Below, one piece after another: positions 1 through 10,289 of a DNA stretch of 64,000 nt. Position numbers and translations under genes: made by a program. The DNA is from Nelumbo lutea. Lineage: Eukaryota > Streptophyta > Magnoliopsida > Proteales > Nelumbonaceae. The notes under the pieces were generated by a model. It saw only the letters and a program-made list of their open reading frames with translations, searched no databases and was not told the DNA's origin. The DNA is taken from positions 67,948,401 to 68,012,400 of the forward strand of contig JAKGHH010000001.1 in NCBI GenBank assembly GCA_022828595.1. The letters run 5' to 3'. Position 1 is the first letter of the stretch, and each line of letters opens with the position of its first letter.

Positions 1-163
1 CCCTCTGTTTTTGTATTTTACCCTATAATTTATTGTGTAGACCACAACAAAGAACAAGACAAACCCTCTTCTTCATTGTCTCCCAAAATCTATAGTTGAA
101 GGATTAAAGCTGTGTAAATTCCCTCTATTTCTTCTCGTTCCTCTTATTAACAACCCTTGTTTG

Positions 164-840
164 ATGAAGGTTCCTCAACCATCGAAACCAGTTCAAATGG
201 AAGATGAAATTGCAGAATTTCTTAGGATCAAGTTTTTAAGGAGTTTTGCAGAGTTCGCACAAACCAGAATTCCCATCAAATCTAGATATCAAGACTTGGA
301 GGAGGTAGCCAAAAAGCTTCCTGAGATCTCACAACTGTCCACCGAGCTTCAGAAACTCAGGAATATACTTTACGATCTCAATGAAGTATTGAGTGAATGT
401 CTTACACTATCAAAGAAACGCGATCGTCTCTATGGCGAGGGATTATGGTTCCGTCCAAAAGCTAAGACAAGACTGGTTGACATTAAAGCACGACTCCAAC
501 AACTAATTGCAACCCAAATACAAGTAAACCCAGATCCCCCTCCTTCTAGTAGGCCCCATGATGACAGAGTGAGATGGTCGAAAGACGTTGCAATTAAACG
601 GTGGAGCTCTCGATCAGTAGACACATTAAAGGTTCATGGCTTTGATGACAAAATGAAGGAGATGGAGGAATTTCTTTTTGAAGGAGGAATTGATGGTGGG
701 TTCAAGGCTGTAGGAATTGTGGGGATGGGTGGTATTGGTCAAATTCCAATTGATCTTCAACACACAAGAAGTGAAGAACCACTTCTGTCCGAGGATCTAG
801 ATATGTGTATCTCAAAAGAGTACACAAAGAGAATGGCATG
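164..840 (+). pseudogene. NLR (CC-NB-ARC) disease-resistance-like pseudogene, 5' part
   Basis: NLR proteins are cytoplasmic immune receptors; the NB-ARC domain is their ATP-driven switch. The first ATG is at 164, with another at 197 (MEDEIAEF). Residues 12 to about 125 form a charged helical region like an Rx-type coiled coil. VHGFDDKMKEMEEFL and then GIVGMGGIGQ mark the start of NB-ARC. The P-loop (about 718-741) stops at GGIGQ: the invariant Lys-Thr-Thr of Walker A is missing. After it the matching reading frame changes. An RNBS-A-like stretch (EVKNHF..RI*ICVS) is readable only in another frame and has a TAG at 798-800. Element B follows at 841, and the gene resumes at 23811. From memory, the match is closest to short CC-NB-ARC proteins of the Arabidopsis At5g45440/At4g19060 type; this was not checked by a search. 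It is a pseudogene. Confidence 0.85.
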
Positions 841-882
841 TGATAAAGGCGGATTTGGCCCTCCAATAACATTGTGACACCT

Positions 883-1331
883 TGTCACAAGTGACTCCTT
901 CGCCGCGCCATCAAGCACCTACCATGAACGAGCAGAGTGCCAACCGCATACCTTCAAAGTGTCAACATGTGTGTCGTGAGTGGGCTACTCATGTATTTTG
1001 TAAGGGGGGACCGCCAATGGCGTTATTGTAAATACATAGTATGATTTTTCATCATTTTTATGTTTCCTATTGTCACTCCCCCAAAAGTTTAACGTACTCT
1101 TTGAGGGGAGGTAGGTAGTCAAGTGAGTTCATAAGCGTGTAAAGGTTAAGCACGAGATCCCCTCGACACTGTACTGTGTGCTTGTACTTACCACTAAGTA
1201 ATGCAATACAAATTACCTTTTGTCTAATCTGTGTATATTCTTATTGCCTTTTGTGTGTTGTTGCTTGCATTCGTAGGCTTTCTCGACCCCATTGAGCGCC
1301 GCACGGGGCCTCGTCGATTAACCCCGTGACA
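883..1331 (+). repeat. Element D 5' LTR
   Basis: Nearly identical in order to 3836-4282 (shared blocks include ccatcaagcac, ttgtaagggggga and ccccgtgaca). It is followed by the primer-binding site. Confidence 0.88.
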
Positions 1332-1333
1332 GT

Positions 1334-1345
1334 TGGTATCAGAGC
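1334..1345 (+). other. Element D primer-binding site
   Basis: TGGTATCAGAGC, two bases after the LTR end, is the standard plant LTR element site complementary to initiator Met tRNA. Confidence 0.85.
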
Positions 1346-1398
1346 ATGTTGCTCCTCAACGCTCGTGACCCTTGCACAGCAACACTAGTGGTGGCACA

Positions 1399-2685
1399 AT
1401 GAAGCACACCAAGGAACTCACCGACGAGATTGGGCATGGCCTTGCCCATGCGAGAGAGACCGATGAGGCTCTAGGTGATGAGGCCGCTGCAGAGAAGGCC
1501 CCGAGGGGTCGCACATCCAAGACAAGCAAGCTTGACAAGTCAGTTGACACGCTTGCTGCCTTCGATACACGCATCCTTCGCTGTGAAGTGACTGTTGGGG
1601 AGAAAAATGGTGGAGCTAGAAGCTCGCTTAAATGGCATTATGAACGAGGTCCAAGACGTCCTGAATAGAACCCTCAAGGAAGTCCTTGGAACAAATTCCC
1701 AACAAGAAGGGAGCTCATCTTGATCTGACATCCAAGACCAGGTGGATGAGATGAGAGCTGAATGGATGACCATGAAAGTAGCCATGGCCTCTCCTTTTGA
1801 CCTCCAGACTCAAATGGATGAACTAAGAGGAGACATGATGCTCCTCAAGAGATTAGTGGCCAGCGCTCCAAGCCCCTCCACAACGCTGGCCCCTACTCGT
1901 GTGAAGATTCGGGATCCCACACCTTATGCCGGCTCCCGAGATGCTAGAGAACTTGACAACTTTTTGTGGCAAATGGAACAATATTTCCATGCCGTTGGCA
2001 TTGATGAGGACCTAATGCAAATTCGTACAATTATCATGTATTTGACTGACATTGCTATGCTATGGTAGCGCAGGCAATGCCAAGACATTGAACGGGGTAC
2101 GTGCACCATTAAGACATGGGCTGATTTCAAGTGAGAACTAAAGCGGAAATTCTACCCAGAGAACATGGAGTACCTGGCACGGAAGAAGTTGAAAGCACTC
2201 AAGCATGGGAACTCACTCCACGATTATGTTAAAGAGTTTTCAGCCCTCACCTTGGAGATCACGGACATGTCCGACAAGGATCTACTGTTCAACTTCATGG
2301 ATGAATTGAAGCCATGGGCCGAACTAGAACTCCAACGCCGCAACATACAAGACCTCGCCTCGGCAATGGCAGTGGCGGAGCAACTCAATGAGACTAGCTT
2401 GTCAGATGAAGAAGCCCCTAAGCCAAAAAGCCCGCGTTCCCCTAATTTGAGTGGGGAAGCAAGTCGCCCACACCCTCCATAAGACAACTCCAGCTTCAAC
2501 AAGCCAGCAAGACAAGACTATGGGAAGAAGCTACAAGGAGAGCAAAGCCCTCAGCACCATTACAAGCCTAGAACCGCTGGGTCCCCAATTTCTTGCTTCC
2601 TTTGTGGGGGAAATCACTTGGTTCGCAACTGCCCAACCAAGAAGAAGATCAATGCCCTTGTTGCCAAGCTCAGTAATGATGAGTA
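1399..2685 (+). pseudogene. Element D Gag (Ty3/gypsy-type), broken
   Basis: Gag packages the element RNA into virus-like particles. From ATG 1399 the N-terminal part is charged (KHTKELTDEIGHGL), then changes frame near 1610. A helical region (QTQMDELRGDMMLLKRL) follows, then the retrotransposon Gag core: YAGSRDARELDNFLWQMEQY, and after stops at 2066 and about 2131, KRKFYPENMEYLARKKLKAL and the DLLFNFMDELKPWAELELQR block. After another frame change comes a zinc knuckle CFLCGGNHLVRNC (about 2593-2631). At least two in-frame stops and two frame changes make it a pseudogene. The region leads straight into the protease. Confidence 0.82.
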
Positions 2686-2704
2686 AAGTGATGAGGAAAA
2701 GTCT

Positions 2705-3199
2705 GTGCAGGTGCCAAGAGTGTACGTCCTTCAACTCTTCAACGCCATGGCGAAGAAAGAGGCCAATCATGGAAGGCCAAAGAAAGCCCAAAGGGGGCTG
2801 AAGTATGTAGACATCATCCTCGGTGGGAAGCCGACTCAAGCCCTTGTTGATACAGGGGCCTCCCACAACTTCATTTCAGTTGTCGAGGCCAAGCGACTCA
2901 ATCAGAACACTGTGAAAGAGACAGGGTGGCTCAAGGCCGTGAACTCCGGGGCAAAGGCGATTGAAGGCATAGCTCGTGGGGTTGACCTCCAAGTTGGGCC
3001 GTGGACAAGCAAGATTAATCTTTCAGTGGTACCACTGGATGACTTTCAAGTTGTCTTGGGAATGGACTTCATGAGACAAGCCGAAGCAACACTCTTGCCT
3101 CATATCAACTCTCTGTGCATCTTGGACGAGCGCTCCCCTTGCATGGTACCAGTTGTGACTTCTACTAGGGTTCATGGGATGCAAGTTTCTGCACTATAA
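2705..3199 (+). CDS. Element D retroviral-type aspartic protease, possibly the end of a gag-pro ORF
   Basis: An open stretch of about 164 codons. After a basic linker, YVDIILGGKPTQALVDTGAS holds the active-site triad (DTGA) about 45 residues in, and VVLGMDFM is the second conserved block of the fold. The protease would process Gag. No further pol domain follows: the frame ends at 3199, and 637 bp later the 3' LTR starts. No internal ATG is needed if it is translated as part of a gag-pro polyprotein. It is the least damaged coding piece of element D. Confidence 0.78.
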   Translation: MQVPRVYVLQLFNAMAKKEANHGRPKKAQRGLKYVDIILGGKPTQALVDTGASHNFISVVEAKRLNQNTVKETGWLKAVNSGAKAIEGIARGVDLQVGPWTSKINLSVVPLDDFQVVLGMDFMRQAEATLLPHINSLCILDERSPCMVPVVTSTRVHGMQVSAL

Positions 3200-3217
3200 C
3201 TTTTTCATGGAGAAGCC

Positions 3218-3823
3218 TTGTTCAACGCCAACATGAAGGAAGCAGAGAAGTTCCCTACTCCACTAGCTGAAGAAGCCGCCCCTCAAGCCAACAACTATAG
3301 TAGCAGCAGAAAGCAGCAGGCCATCCAGCCATCTACACCTCTCCAGCAACAGAGTTCGTGCGCGTCGACAACCATCAAGCAAAGCAGAAGACCCAATGCC
3401 GTGTCCAAGTTCAACATCACCTACTACCACAACCATAGGGGAAAGCGAGTGCCACCCAAGACGCCTAGGGACCACTTTCGCACCATCCCTCATACTGAAT
3501 CACGTAGTAGTCTTGTGAGTCACCCTTGGGGAAAAATTCATGGGAACCAACACCCCAACAATCCAAAACATCATTTTGATCCTTACCTCGCCCAAACCTA
3601 CCCTATAACCAAGCTGAATCAGCCATTAACATACCTTGAGGCTGCCAGGGAAGGACTTAACCATAGGAAACCCCAATAGAATAGGCCAACCCAACCATGC
3701 TACCAAACTATACACCTCAGCCTTGGATGACAGCCGGTTCGGGAGCAGTAGAAGAACCTTCCTTCCGCAACAATGACTCTAAGGGACCAACCGAAGCCGA
3801 TCTCCGAGGACGTAGATCGAATT
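3218..3823 (+). other. Element D region between protease and 3' LTR, unrecognised ORF
   Basis: This region holds a 153-codon open frame (3218-3679) rich in Gln, Ser, Asn, His and Pro, with a basic patch (YYHNHRGKRVPPK). I recognise no reverse transcriptase or integrase motif. It may be spacer, a non-pol acquisition or a chance ORF. Confidence 0.35.
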
Positions 3824-3835
3824 GAGTGGGGAGAA

Positions 3836-4282
3836 TGTCAGGAGTGACTCTTTCGCCGTGCCATCAAGCACTTACCATGAGCCAATAGAGTGCCAACCGC
3901 ATGCCTTCAAAGTGTCCGCATGTGTGTCATGGGTGGGCTACTCATGTATTTTGTAAGGGGGGACCACCAATGCCATTATTGTAAATACATAGTATGATTT
4001 TTCATCCTTTTTATGTTTCCTATTGTCACTCCCCCAAAAGCTTAATGTACTCTTTGAGGGGAGGTAGGTAGTCGAGTGAGTTCATAAGCGTGTAAAGGTT
4101 AAGCACGAGATCCCTCGACAATGTACTGTGTGCTTGTGCTTACCACTAATTAATGCAATACAAGTTACCTTTTGTCTAATCTGTGTGCATTCTTGTTGCC
4201 TTTGTGTGTTGTTGCTTGCATTCGTAGGCTTTCTCGATCCCATCGAGCGCCACATGGGGCCTCGTCAATTAACCCCGTGACA
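3836..4282 (+). repeat. Element D 3' LTR
   Basis: Starts TGTCAGGAGTGACTC right after the polypurine tract and ends CCCCGTGACA. It pairs with 883-1331. Confidence 0.88.
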
Positions 4283-4319
4283 ACCTGACACCTCGTGACA
4301 ACTAGGTGTAGCCACATGA

Positions 4320-4570
4320 CAACTAGACAGCTCACCACAGGCAGCTCGCCACTTACAGGCAGCTTGCCACCATGCAGCCTAGCACCTTACAGACAACTTG
4401 CCACCAAGCAGCTTAGCCCCTCACAAGCAGCTCGCCACCAAGGGCACCTACAGACAACTCGCCACCAGGCAGCTTGCTACCAAGCAGCTCGACACCTCAC
4501 AAGCAGCCTACCACCAGGCAACTCACCACCAAGCAGCCTGGCACTCACAGGCAGCTCGCTACCTAGTTAG
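4320..4570 (+). repeat. Minisatellite in U3 of the element B LTR
   Basis: Imperfect tandem units of roughly 20-30 bp built on cagctcgccaccaag/gcagcttgccacc. The same array is in the 3' LTR at 16180-16284 and 23218-23320. Open frames here are simple repeats, not genes. Confidence 0.75.
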
Positions 4571-5005
4571 TCCAACCTCCGCGTGACAACTCCGAGGAGC
4601 TCACCACCGTACCCCACATCTTACGAGATTATGACTTGTAACGGCTATATTACCTCACCCACTCCCCGATTCAGGCGAAGATGGGCAACCTTATCGGTTG
4701 GTGGCATTATCCCCACCTAACACGAAAGCGGATCCCATCATAGTGAGGATCCAGGAACTCTAGTATATAAAGACCTTACCCCCTAGGGGCGAAGGTATGA
4801 TGCGTAATCTTTGCTCTCTAGCTCTCTAACTCTCAGATATCATCTTCAAACTCTCTACTACTAAGTGCTAACTTAGCCATCGGAGTGTCCCCGCCGGGTA
4901 AGCCACCACGGTATCTCTGACTCTTTTCTTGCAGGAAACTCAGTTCTCGTCGTTGCTTGCAGCTAGATCGTCTTCAGCAGGGAGTAGCCGGATTATGCCA
5001 CATCA

Positions 5006-5658
5006 TTTGGCACCGCCTGTCAGAGATGCTACAAAAAGCTAGCTTCTCATCCTACAAAAATCTAAGTCCTCTTCTCCTAGAAAGCTAAGTCCTCACTTTT
5101 TAGAAACTGAAGCTCTCGCTTTATAGTTTCCATTTTTTATGAACTCAAAACTATGTAGGGAGCTAACAGACTAAGCAGTTCTACCAACTTTACCTTCAAT
5201 TCATATAAAACCTCATCAGTCCTCTTTGCAAGGTCCCTTCTACAAAGATGAACTCTTCATGGCTTCCGCAGGAGTTGGCGGCCAACAGAATACATGGGCG
5301 CCCTTGCTGGTCAAGCCTTCCAATGCTCCCGTGTGAGCTGGCGACCTAAAGTTAGTAGTGCTGCCCCTGAAGATCGAGCTCCTAGTAGCTTCTTGTAGTA
5401 GTGGGTGACCGACGTTATGAGGCTGATGCAGCGCAATCATAGCTCTAAGGCGCCCACCCAGCGGCCTGACGTGGCTTGACAAGGCTTGGCAACCTGTGCG
5501 CGGCCAGGCACATCTACCGACTTGGTGCGGGTGCCGAACTAGCGGTCTGGCCCAAGCGCGAACTGACGAACTGATGAAAGACTTCTTCATCGCATAAGTC
5601 TCAGTCGCCTCTTCGGCATAGGCAAGTTGAGTCTCAATCGCCTCTTCAGCATGGATAC
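5006..5658 (+). other. Element B leader: primer-binding site and remnant interior
   Basis: Right after the LTR, TGGCACCGCCTGTCAGAG (5008-5025) occupies the primer-binding position and resembles the TGGCGCCGTCTGTGGG type seen in elements A and E. The rest has no long frame on the element strand. ATGGCTTCCGCAGGAG at about 5260 reads MASAGVGGQQ, loosely like the Gag start MASSSNVGQ in A, and may be a trace of gag. The first minisatellite units (cctcttcggcat) start at about 5610, where element A is inserted. Confidence 0.6.
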
Positions 5659-6520
5659 TGATGTGGCGTAATCCGACTGCTCCCTGCTGGAGACAATCTG
5701 GCTTCCAGCAACGACAAGAACTAAGGTTCCTACAAGAAAGGAGTTAGAGATCCCGGGGTGGCTTACTCGACGGGGACACTCTGATGGCTAAGTTAGCACT
5801 TAGTACTAGAGAGCTTGAAGATGATATCAGAGAGTTAGAGAACTAGAGAGCAAAGATTATGCATCCTCTCTTCGCCCCTAGGGGGTGAGGTCTTTATATA
5901 CCGGAGTCTGCGAGGGTTTGGTGGAGCAGTTCCTAGATCCTCGCTGTGATGGGATCCGCTTTCATGTTAGGTGGGGATAATGCCACCAACCGGTAAGGTT
6001 GCCCATCTCCGCCTGAATTGGGGAGTGGGTGAGGTAATATAGTCATTACAAGTCATAATCTCATAAAATGCAGGGTACGGTGGTGAGCTCCTCGAGGCTG
6101 TCACGCGGAGGTCGGCCTAACTAGGTAGCGAGCTGCATGTAAAGTGTCAGGCTACATGGTGGCGAGTTGCCTGAGCTCGTGCTCTTCAGACCCAACCTGC
6201 TCTAAATGCTGAGGTGCCTTAGTACTGAGGTGATCTTACACCGAGGTAGGCTTGTCTCGAGGTGGATTCTTTCCGAGGTGGTCCATCTATCTGAGTTCGA
6301 TCTGTAGCGGACTCGATATCATTATCCTAGTTGCGATCTGATACTGGGGTGGCTTCAGTTCGGGGTATCAGGGTACCCGAGGTTGCTTTGTAGCAAATTG
6401 ATCTATCACTTGTGTCGAGTCACATCCACATGCCGATCTGATCATGTTGAGTTGTCACTTATGCCGAGTCACGTCCTCGTGTCTCTCTGTTATGAGGTCG
6501 GGCCAAATTTCCCTTCATCA
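5659..6520 (-). repeat. Element A 3' LTR
   Basis: Matches 14555-15430 along its length. It carries an LTR TATA box on the - strand (tatataaag, complement near 5892-5902). The sequence next to its inner edge, complement GGGGAGTGCGGGGCAAT at 6521-6537, is the polypurine tract. Confidence 0.9.
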
Positions 6521-6780
6521 ATTGCCCCGCACTCCCCGAGCTAGGGGTCTTGACCTGGTGCGGGGAGTTCACGATGTGGCAAGTGGGTTTGGCTCGAAAT
6601 TTAGGCCGCTCTGTCAAATAGGTCGTGTGCGGTTTACGCGCAGATGTCATGCGATCTATAAATTCCACGGACGCCAAAAAATGCGCTAAACTGTTTTCGA
6701 CCTCGAGGGTCATGCAACTGGTTTTCTTAGGAACCGTTAGATTGCTTTGATCTCGACCATTGCTTCTTCGGTATAGTGGC

Positions 6781-6788
6781 TATAAATA
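6781..6788 (+). promoter_or_regulatory. TATA box of the antisense gene in element A
   Basis: ggcTATAAATAggg lies 261 bp inside the 3' LTR edge and 161 bp upstream of the antisense ATG. Element E has the same box 264 bp from its LTR edge (42753). It points away from the LTR, against pol. Confidence 0.65.
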
Positions 6789-6941
6789 GGGGGACCCGAG
6801 ACTCATTTTTCTCGCCACAAATTCACAAGTCTGTTCTGAGGTCGCATTGGGATCCTTCAGCTCGCTTTTCTCTTTGTTTTCCGAGGTCAGCCTTCTTTTC
6901 GGTGAGTCCGTGTTTTCCTGTTCTTCCTTTGCTTTTTAACC

Positions 6942-8952
6942 ATGTCTAGTTCTAGCAAGGCTGAGGATGTCGTGGTGCAATCCGTGGCCCCTGCTGGGGA
7001 GGTCAGCTCGTCGTAGGGTGATTCCCCTCTTCAGTCTTTAGTGGAAGCTTCTGCTCCCGAAGTTGATCCATCTCGGCTCGGGGAGACCGAAGTTTAGGAA
7101 GAGGATCCGTCCCCTAGGACGGAGGCCCCATCTTCTTCCCGGGCTCGGGATCCAAATGACTTTGGTCCTTTCACCCTAACTTCTGATAGGCTAATGTACC
7201 TTGTAGCTCGCTATCGTCTTCCCGATAGCTTGGTTTTTAGCCTTCCCTTAGGTCAATACCCTTGGGCTCATGATCACCATGAGCTCGCGGTCTTTGAGGA
7301 GCAGCTCGTGGCCGGGCTGCGCTTCCCGCTTCACCCTTTCATTATAGAGGTAGTTAGGTTTTTTAACATTACCATCGACCAACTAAATCCGAACTCTATT
7401 TGGAATATAGTTGGTACTATCTCTTTGTTCCATGCATACAACCAGCCTCTGTCCTTAGATACCTTCAGCTTGATCTGTGCGACCAAGCGAAACTCCGCTT
7501 GTCTATGTGGGGATGTCAAACAAAGCTATTACATCTCACCTCGGCCCAGTTTCAAAATCCTGTCCGGCTATCCGAACAAGGTTTCCTCCTGGAAAAAGAG
7601 GTATTTCATTGTTTGAAATCCTGAAGGGTGGTCTTTTCCAACCCACTAGAGGGTAGCTATCAAGGATCCCGGGGTAAGCTTGGATGTAGAAACTAGGGCA
7701 GTCATCAACTTGTGGAGGGACCTCGGCCTCGAGATGAAGGATTTCTTGGCCGAGGAGAAGCTTGTGCGAGCCAGTTTGAGCCCTCCTGGTAGGTTTTCAC
7801 CTTGGTTCTTTTTGTTTTTTAGAGTTCCTCTTAATTCACAGCTAACCTTTTGTTCTTGCAGTTGCCATGCCAGAGGTCGGTGCCTGGAATCTCTTAAAAA
7901 GTATGCAGAAGGAGAGGCCAACCCTTCAACCCCTGCCCCGTCCAAGGTCCACACCACGGAGCCAATCTCCATCGAGCTCCCCCAGGAGGTCCGCCCTCAC
8001 CCTCCCGTGGTGGATCTGGATGAAGAAGAGGGAATTGCTCATTAGCAGTTACTAGAGAGCACCCCAGCGCCTGAGCCGGAAGTTGCTTAGCCTCCCGAGC
8101 TGGCGAGCACTTCCAGACTCTGATACAAGCCTCCGAAAAGGAGTATCCCGACTCATCAGTTTAGGATTTGCAAGAGCGAGGAGGCCATCTTCTCCGAGGA
8201 GGTCGCAGATTGGGCCAATATGCCTATGGATCGGCTTGGGGGTCGGGCCGCCAGCCACTACATGGTGATAGGTGCTTTTACCTTATATTTTTGTTTCTTT
8301 GTGAATTTTTCAAAATGTACTTACCTCGGTTTTTTCTTGCTAGGTGAACTCCGCCATTCATGCTCTAATGTGTCAGTCACAGATTCATTTGAGGCAGCTT
8401 CAGGAAGCCAAAGAGGAGGCACAGAAACTACATTGCGAACTCGATAAAGCTCGGGGTGAGGTGCTCCAGGCCAAGAAGAGAGCTCGAAGCCAGAAGGAGC
8501 TAATTCTGGCTTTAACTGAGGAAAAAGAGAAACAACAGGAGCGGATCTCCACATTGATTGAGGAGAACTCGACACTGATCAAGGAGAGAACGAGGCTTCA
8601 ACGAGAAGTTGAAGATCTCAAAGCGACAGTTCAAGAGCGAACTCATACCTTCGGCACCGCTATTGAAGAGGCACAAAGCCATGCTGTTGAACACTTCAAG
8701 TGATCCTCGGAGTTCCACGATCTCTAAGTTGAGTATGGTTCAGGCTCCTACCGCTCCGGCTTCAAATTGTGCAAGTATGTGATGAGAAAGAAGTTCCCCG
8801 ACCTCAATCTCAAAGCCATTTCTGCATCTAAGCTTACTCTCGAGGATGTAAAGGCAGCAAATGCAGAGCCCAGCTCGTTAGAGGAAGGGAGTGGAGAAGT
8901 TCCCCTCGAACTAGGAGAACGTGGAAGATCGTATGGAGACCGACCCTGCTAA
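6942..8952 (+). pseudogene. Antisense gene of element A (Transposase_28-like domain plus coiled coil), broken
   Basis: The gene is read opposite to gag-pol, from ATG 6942 (MSSSSKAEDVVVQS). Exon 1 keeps one frame to about 7788 but has stops at 7014 and 7095 and two more near 7614 and 7647. It contains FEEQLVAGLRFPLHPFIIEV, typical of the plant family Pfam calls Transposase_28 (putative gypsy-type transposon). Introns are inferred at 7789-7861 and 8265-8343 (GT..AG). Exon 2 has an acidic VVDLDEEEG. Exon 3 (8344 on) is a long coiled coil (RSQKELILALTEEKEKQQER) followed by FKLCKYVMRKKFPDLNL and an acidic tail to about 8952. Extra antisense ORFs between pol and the 3' LTR are known in Tat elements; their function is not established. 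Confidence 0.75.
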
Positions 8953-9549
8953 CAAATCTTAAGCATGATCTTTGAGCTTTCTTTTCTTTTCTTGTATTGA
9001 ATGTACACCCCGAAGCTACCGATCTTGGGTTAGAACAAAATTTTTGTACCTGCACCTTTTTGTGAATGAAATACCAATCTTTTGAGTAATCCTTCGTGTA
9101 AAAGATATTCTAAGTATAGATAACTTTCGATCTGGGCAACAAATGTGTAGATTACCCAAATTGTCGAGCTACCAAGCTGGACAATAAGTAAGGATAACCA
9201 TAATAGAAAAATTTTCTAAGTGTTTGTCATCCCAAACTATCTGCAAAGACTTAGTAGGGGTAACTCCTCGTAACGTACGCTAAGGTGAGCGACATCGCAG
9301 GGCATATACCCGTCCTGTCCATGCATGGACTACTTATTTGGATGCCGATTGTCCCTTATGGGTCCGACCTGCTCTTATGTGCCACGATGGGCTAGACATT
9401 GTAGGGCTTATGCCCGAGATGTCTATGCCTCAGGTATTCGAAGCAACTTGCCTATGCCAGCGAGGCAACCAGGTGCCGAGGTCCCCGCCAGTTCGGCACT
9501 TTAGCCCTTAGGCTCTGGAAGCGACTTGTAGTCCACTCTCCTTGGCTTT
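8953..9549. other. Non-coding part between antisense gene and minisatellite in element A
   Basis: Probably the 3' end of the antisense transcript (ttgtattgaatg and gaatgaaata near 8992-9070), then sequence without a convincing frame on either strand. Confidence 0.4.
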
Positions 9550-9550
9550 G

Positions 9551-10145
9551 CCCTTGTCGATGAGGCAGTTGGGTCTTGTGTAGTATTGTAGTCCTTAGGC
9601 TGGGTCTTGTGTAGTATTGTAGTCCTTAGGCTTTGGGAGCGACTCGTAGTCCACTCCTGGACTTTGCCCATGTCGAAGAGGCGACTGGGTCTTATGCAAT
9701 ATTGTAGCCCTTAGGCTTTGGGAGCGACTCGTAGTCCACTCCTAAACTTTGCCCATGCCGAAGAGGCGACTGTGTCTTATGCAGTATTGTAGCCCTTAGG
9801 TTTTGGGAGTGACTCGTAGTCCACTCTTGAACTTTGCCCATGCCGAAGAGGCGACTGGGTCTTATGCAGTATTGTAGCCCTTAGGCTTTGGGAGCGACTC
9901 GTAATCCACTCTTGAACTTTGCCCATGCCGAAGAGGCGACTGGGTCTTAGGTGCCCATGCCAAAGAGGCGACTGGGACTTAGCTCACCCATGTTGAAGAG
10001 GCGACTGGGACTTAGGTGCCCATGCCGAAGAGGCGACTAGGACTTAGCTCACCCATGCCGAAGAGGCGACTAGGACTTAGGTGCCCATGCCAAAGAGGCG
10101 ACTGGGACTTAGGTGCCCATGACAAAGAGGCGACTAGGACTTAGC
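9551..10145 (-). repeat. Element A 3' UTR minisatellite (85-bp and 32-33-bp units)
   Basis: Two linked arrays. About four units of 85 bp can be followed by ggagcgactcgtagtccac at 9636, 9721, 9806 and 9891. From about 9920 to 10145 a shorter 32-33 bp unit (cccatgccgaagaggcgact) takes over. The short unit is also the core of the long one, so the long unit probably arose from it. The same unit fills element B (15431-15885) and is in element E (45353-45483), always in the same orientation relative to the element. Tandem repeats in this region are known for Tat/Ogre elements. Confidence 0.85.
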
Positions 10146-10289
10146 TGGTGCCAAGGTCATTTGTTAGCTCGGCCTTTTAGACCTTGGATTTCTGGGAGTG
10201 ACTTGCGGTCCATTCTTCAGTTCGGCAACCACAGGTAGTATCGCCTTAGATTGCTGATGTTCCATGCTCAAGGTACTTGCTTTCCTTCT

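Larger units (their letters stand above)
883..4282 (+). mobile_element. Element D: gag-protease-only LTR retrotransposon
   Basis: This complete but short (3.4 kb) LTR element has LTRs TGTCA...TGACA of 449 and 447 bp. Its primer-binding site TGGTATCAGAGC (1334-1345) has the usual initiator-Met tRNA type, and a polypurine tract gagtggggagaa lies at 3824-3835. The flanks share acct (879-882 and 4283-4286), an imperfect target duplication. The interior codes for a Ty3/gypsy-type Gag with zinc knuckle and an aspartic protease, then goes to the 3' LTR with no reverse transcriptase, RNase H or integrase. It would need another element's enzymes. It inserted 42 bp into the 5' LTR of element B. Confidence 0.87.
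841..5005 (+). repeat. Element B 5' LTR, split by element D
   Basis: The LTR starts 841-882, is interrupted by element D, resumes at about 4283 and ends ..GCCACATCA at 5005. The U3 part (4320-4570) is a minisatellite of CAGCTCGCCACCAAG-like units. A TATA box (tatataaag) lies near 4764, upstream of a likely R region. The tail from there matches the A element LTR closely, while U3 does not. Confidence 0.82.

Noticed and set aside
4295..4586. Gln/Ser/His-rich frames
   Set aside because: Translation of the U3 minisatellite of element B.
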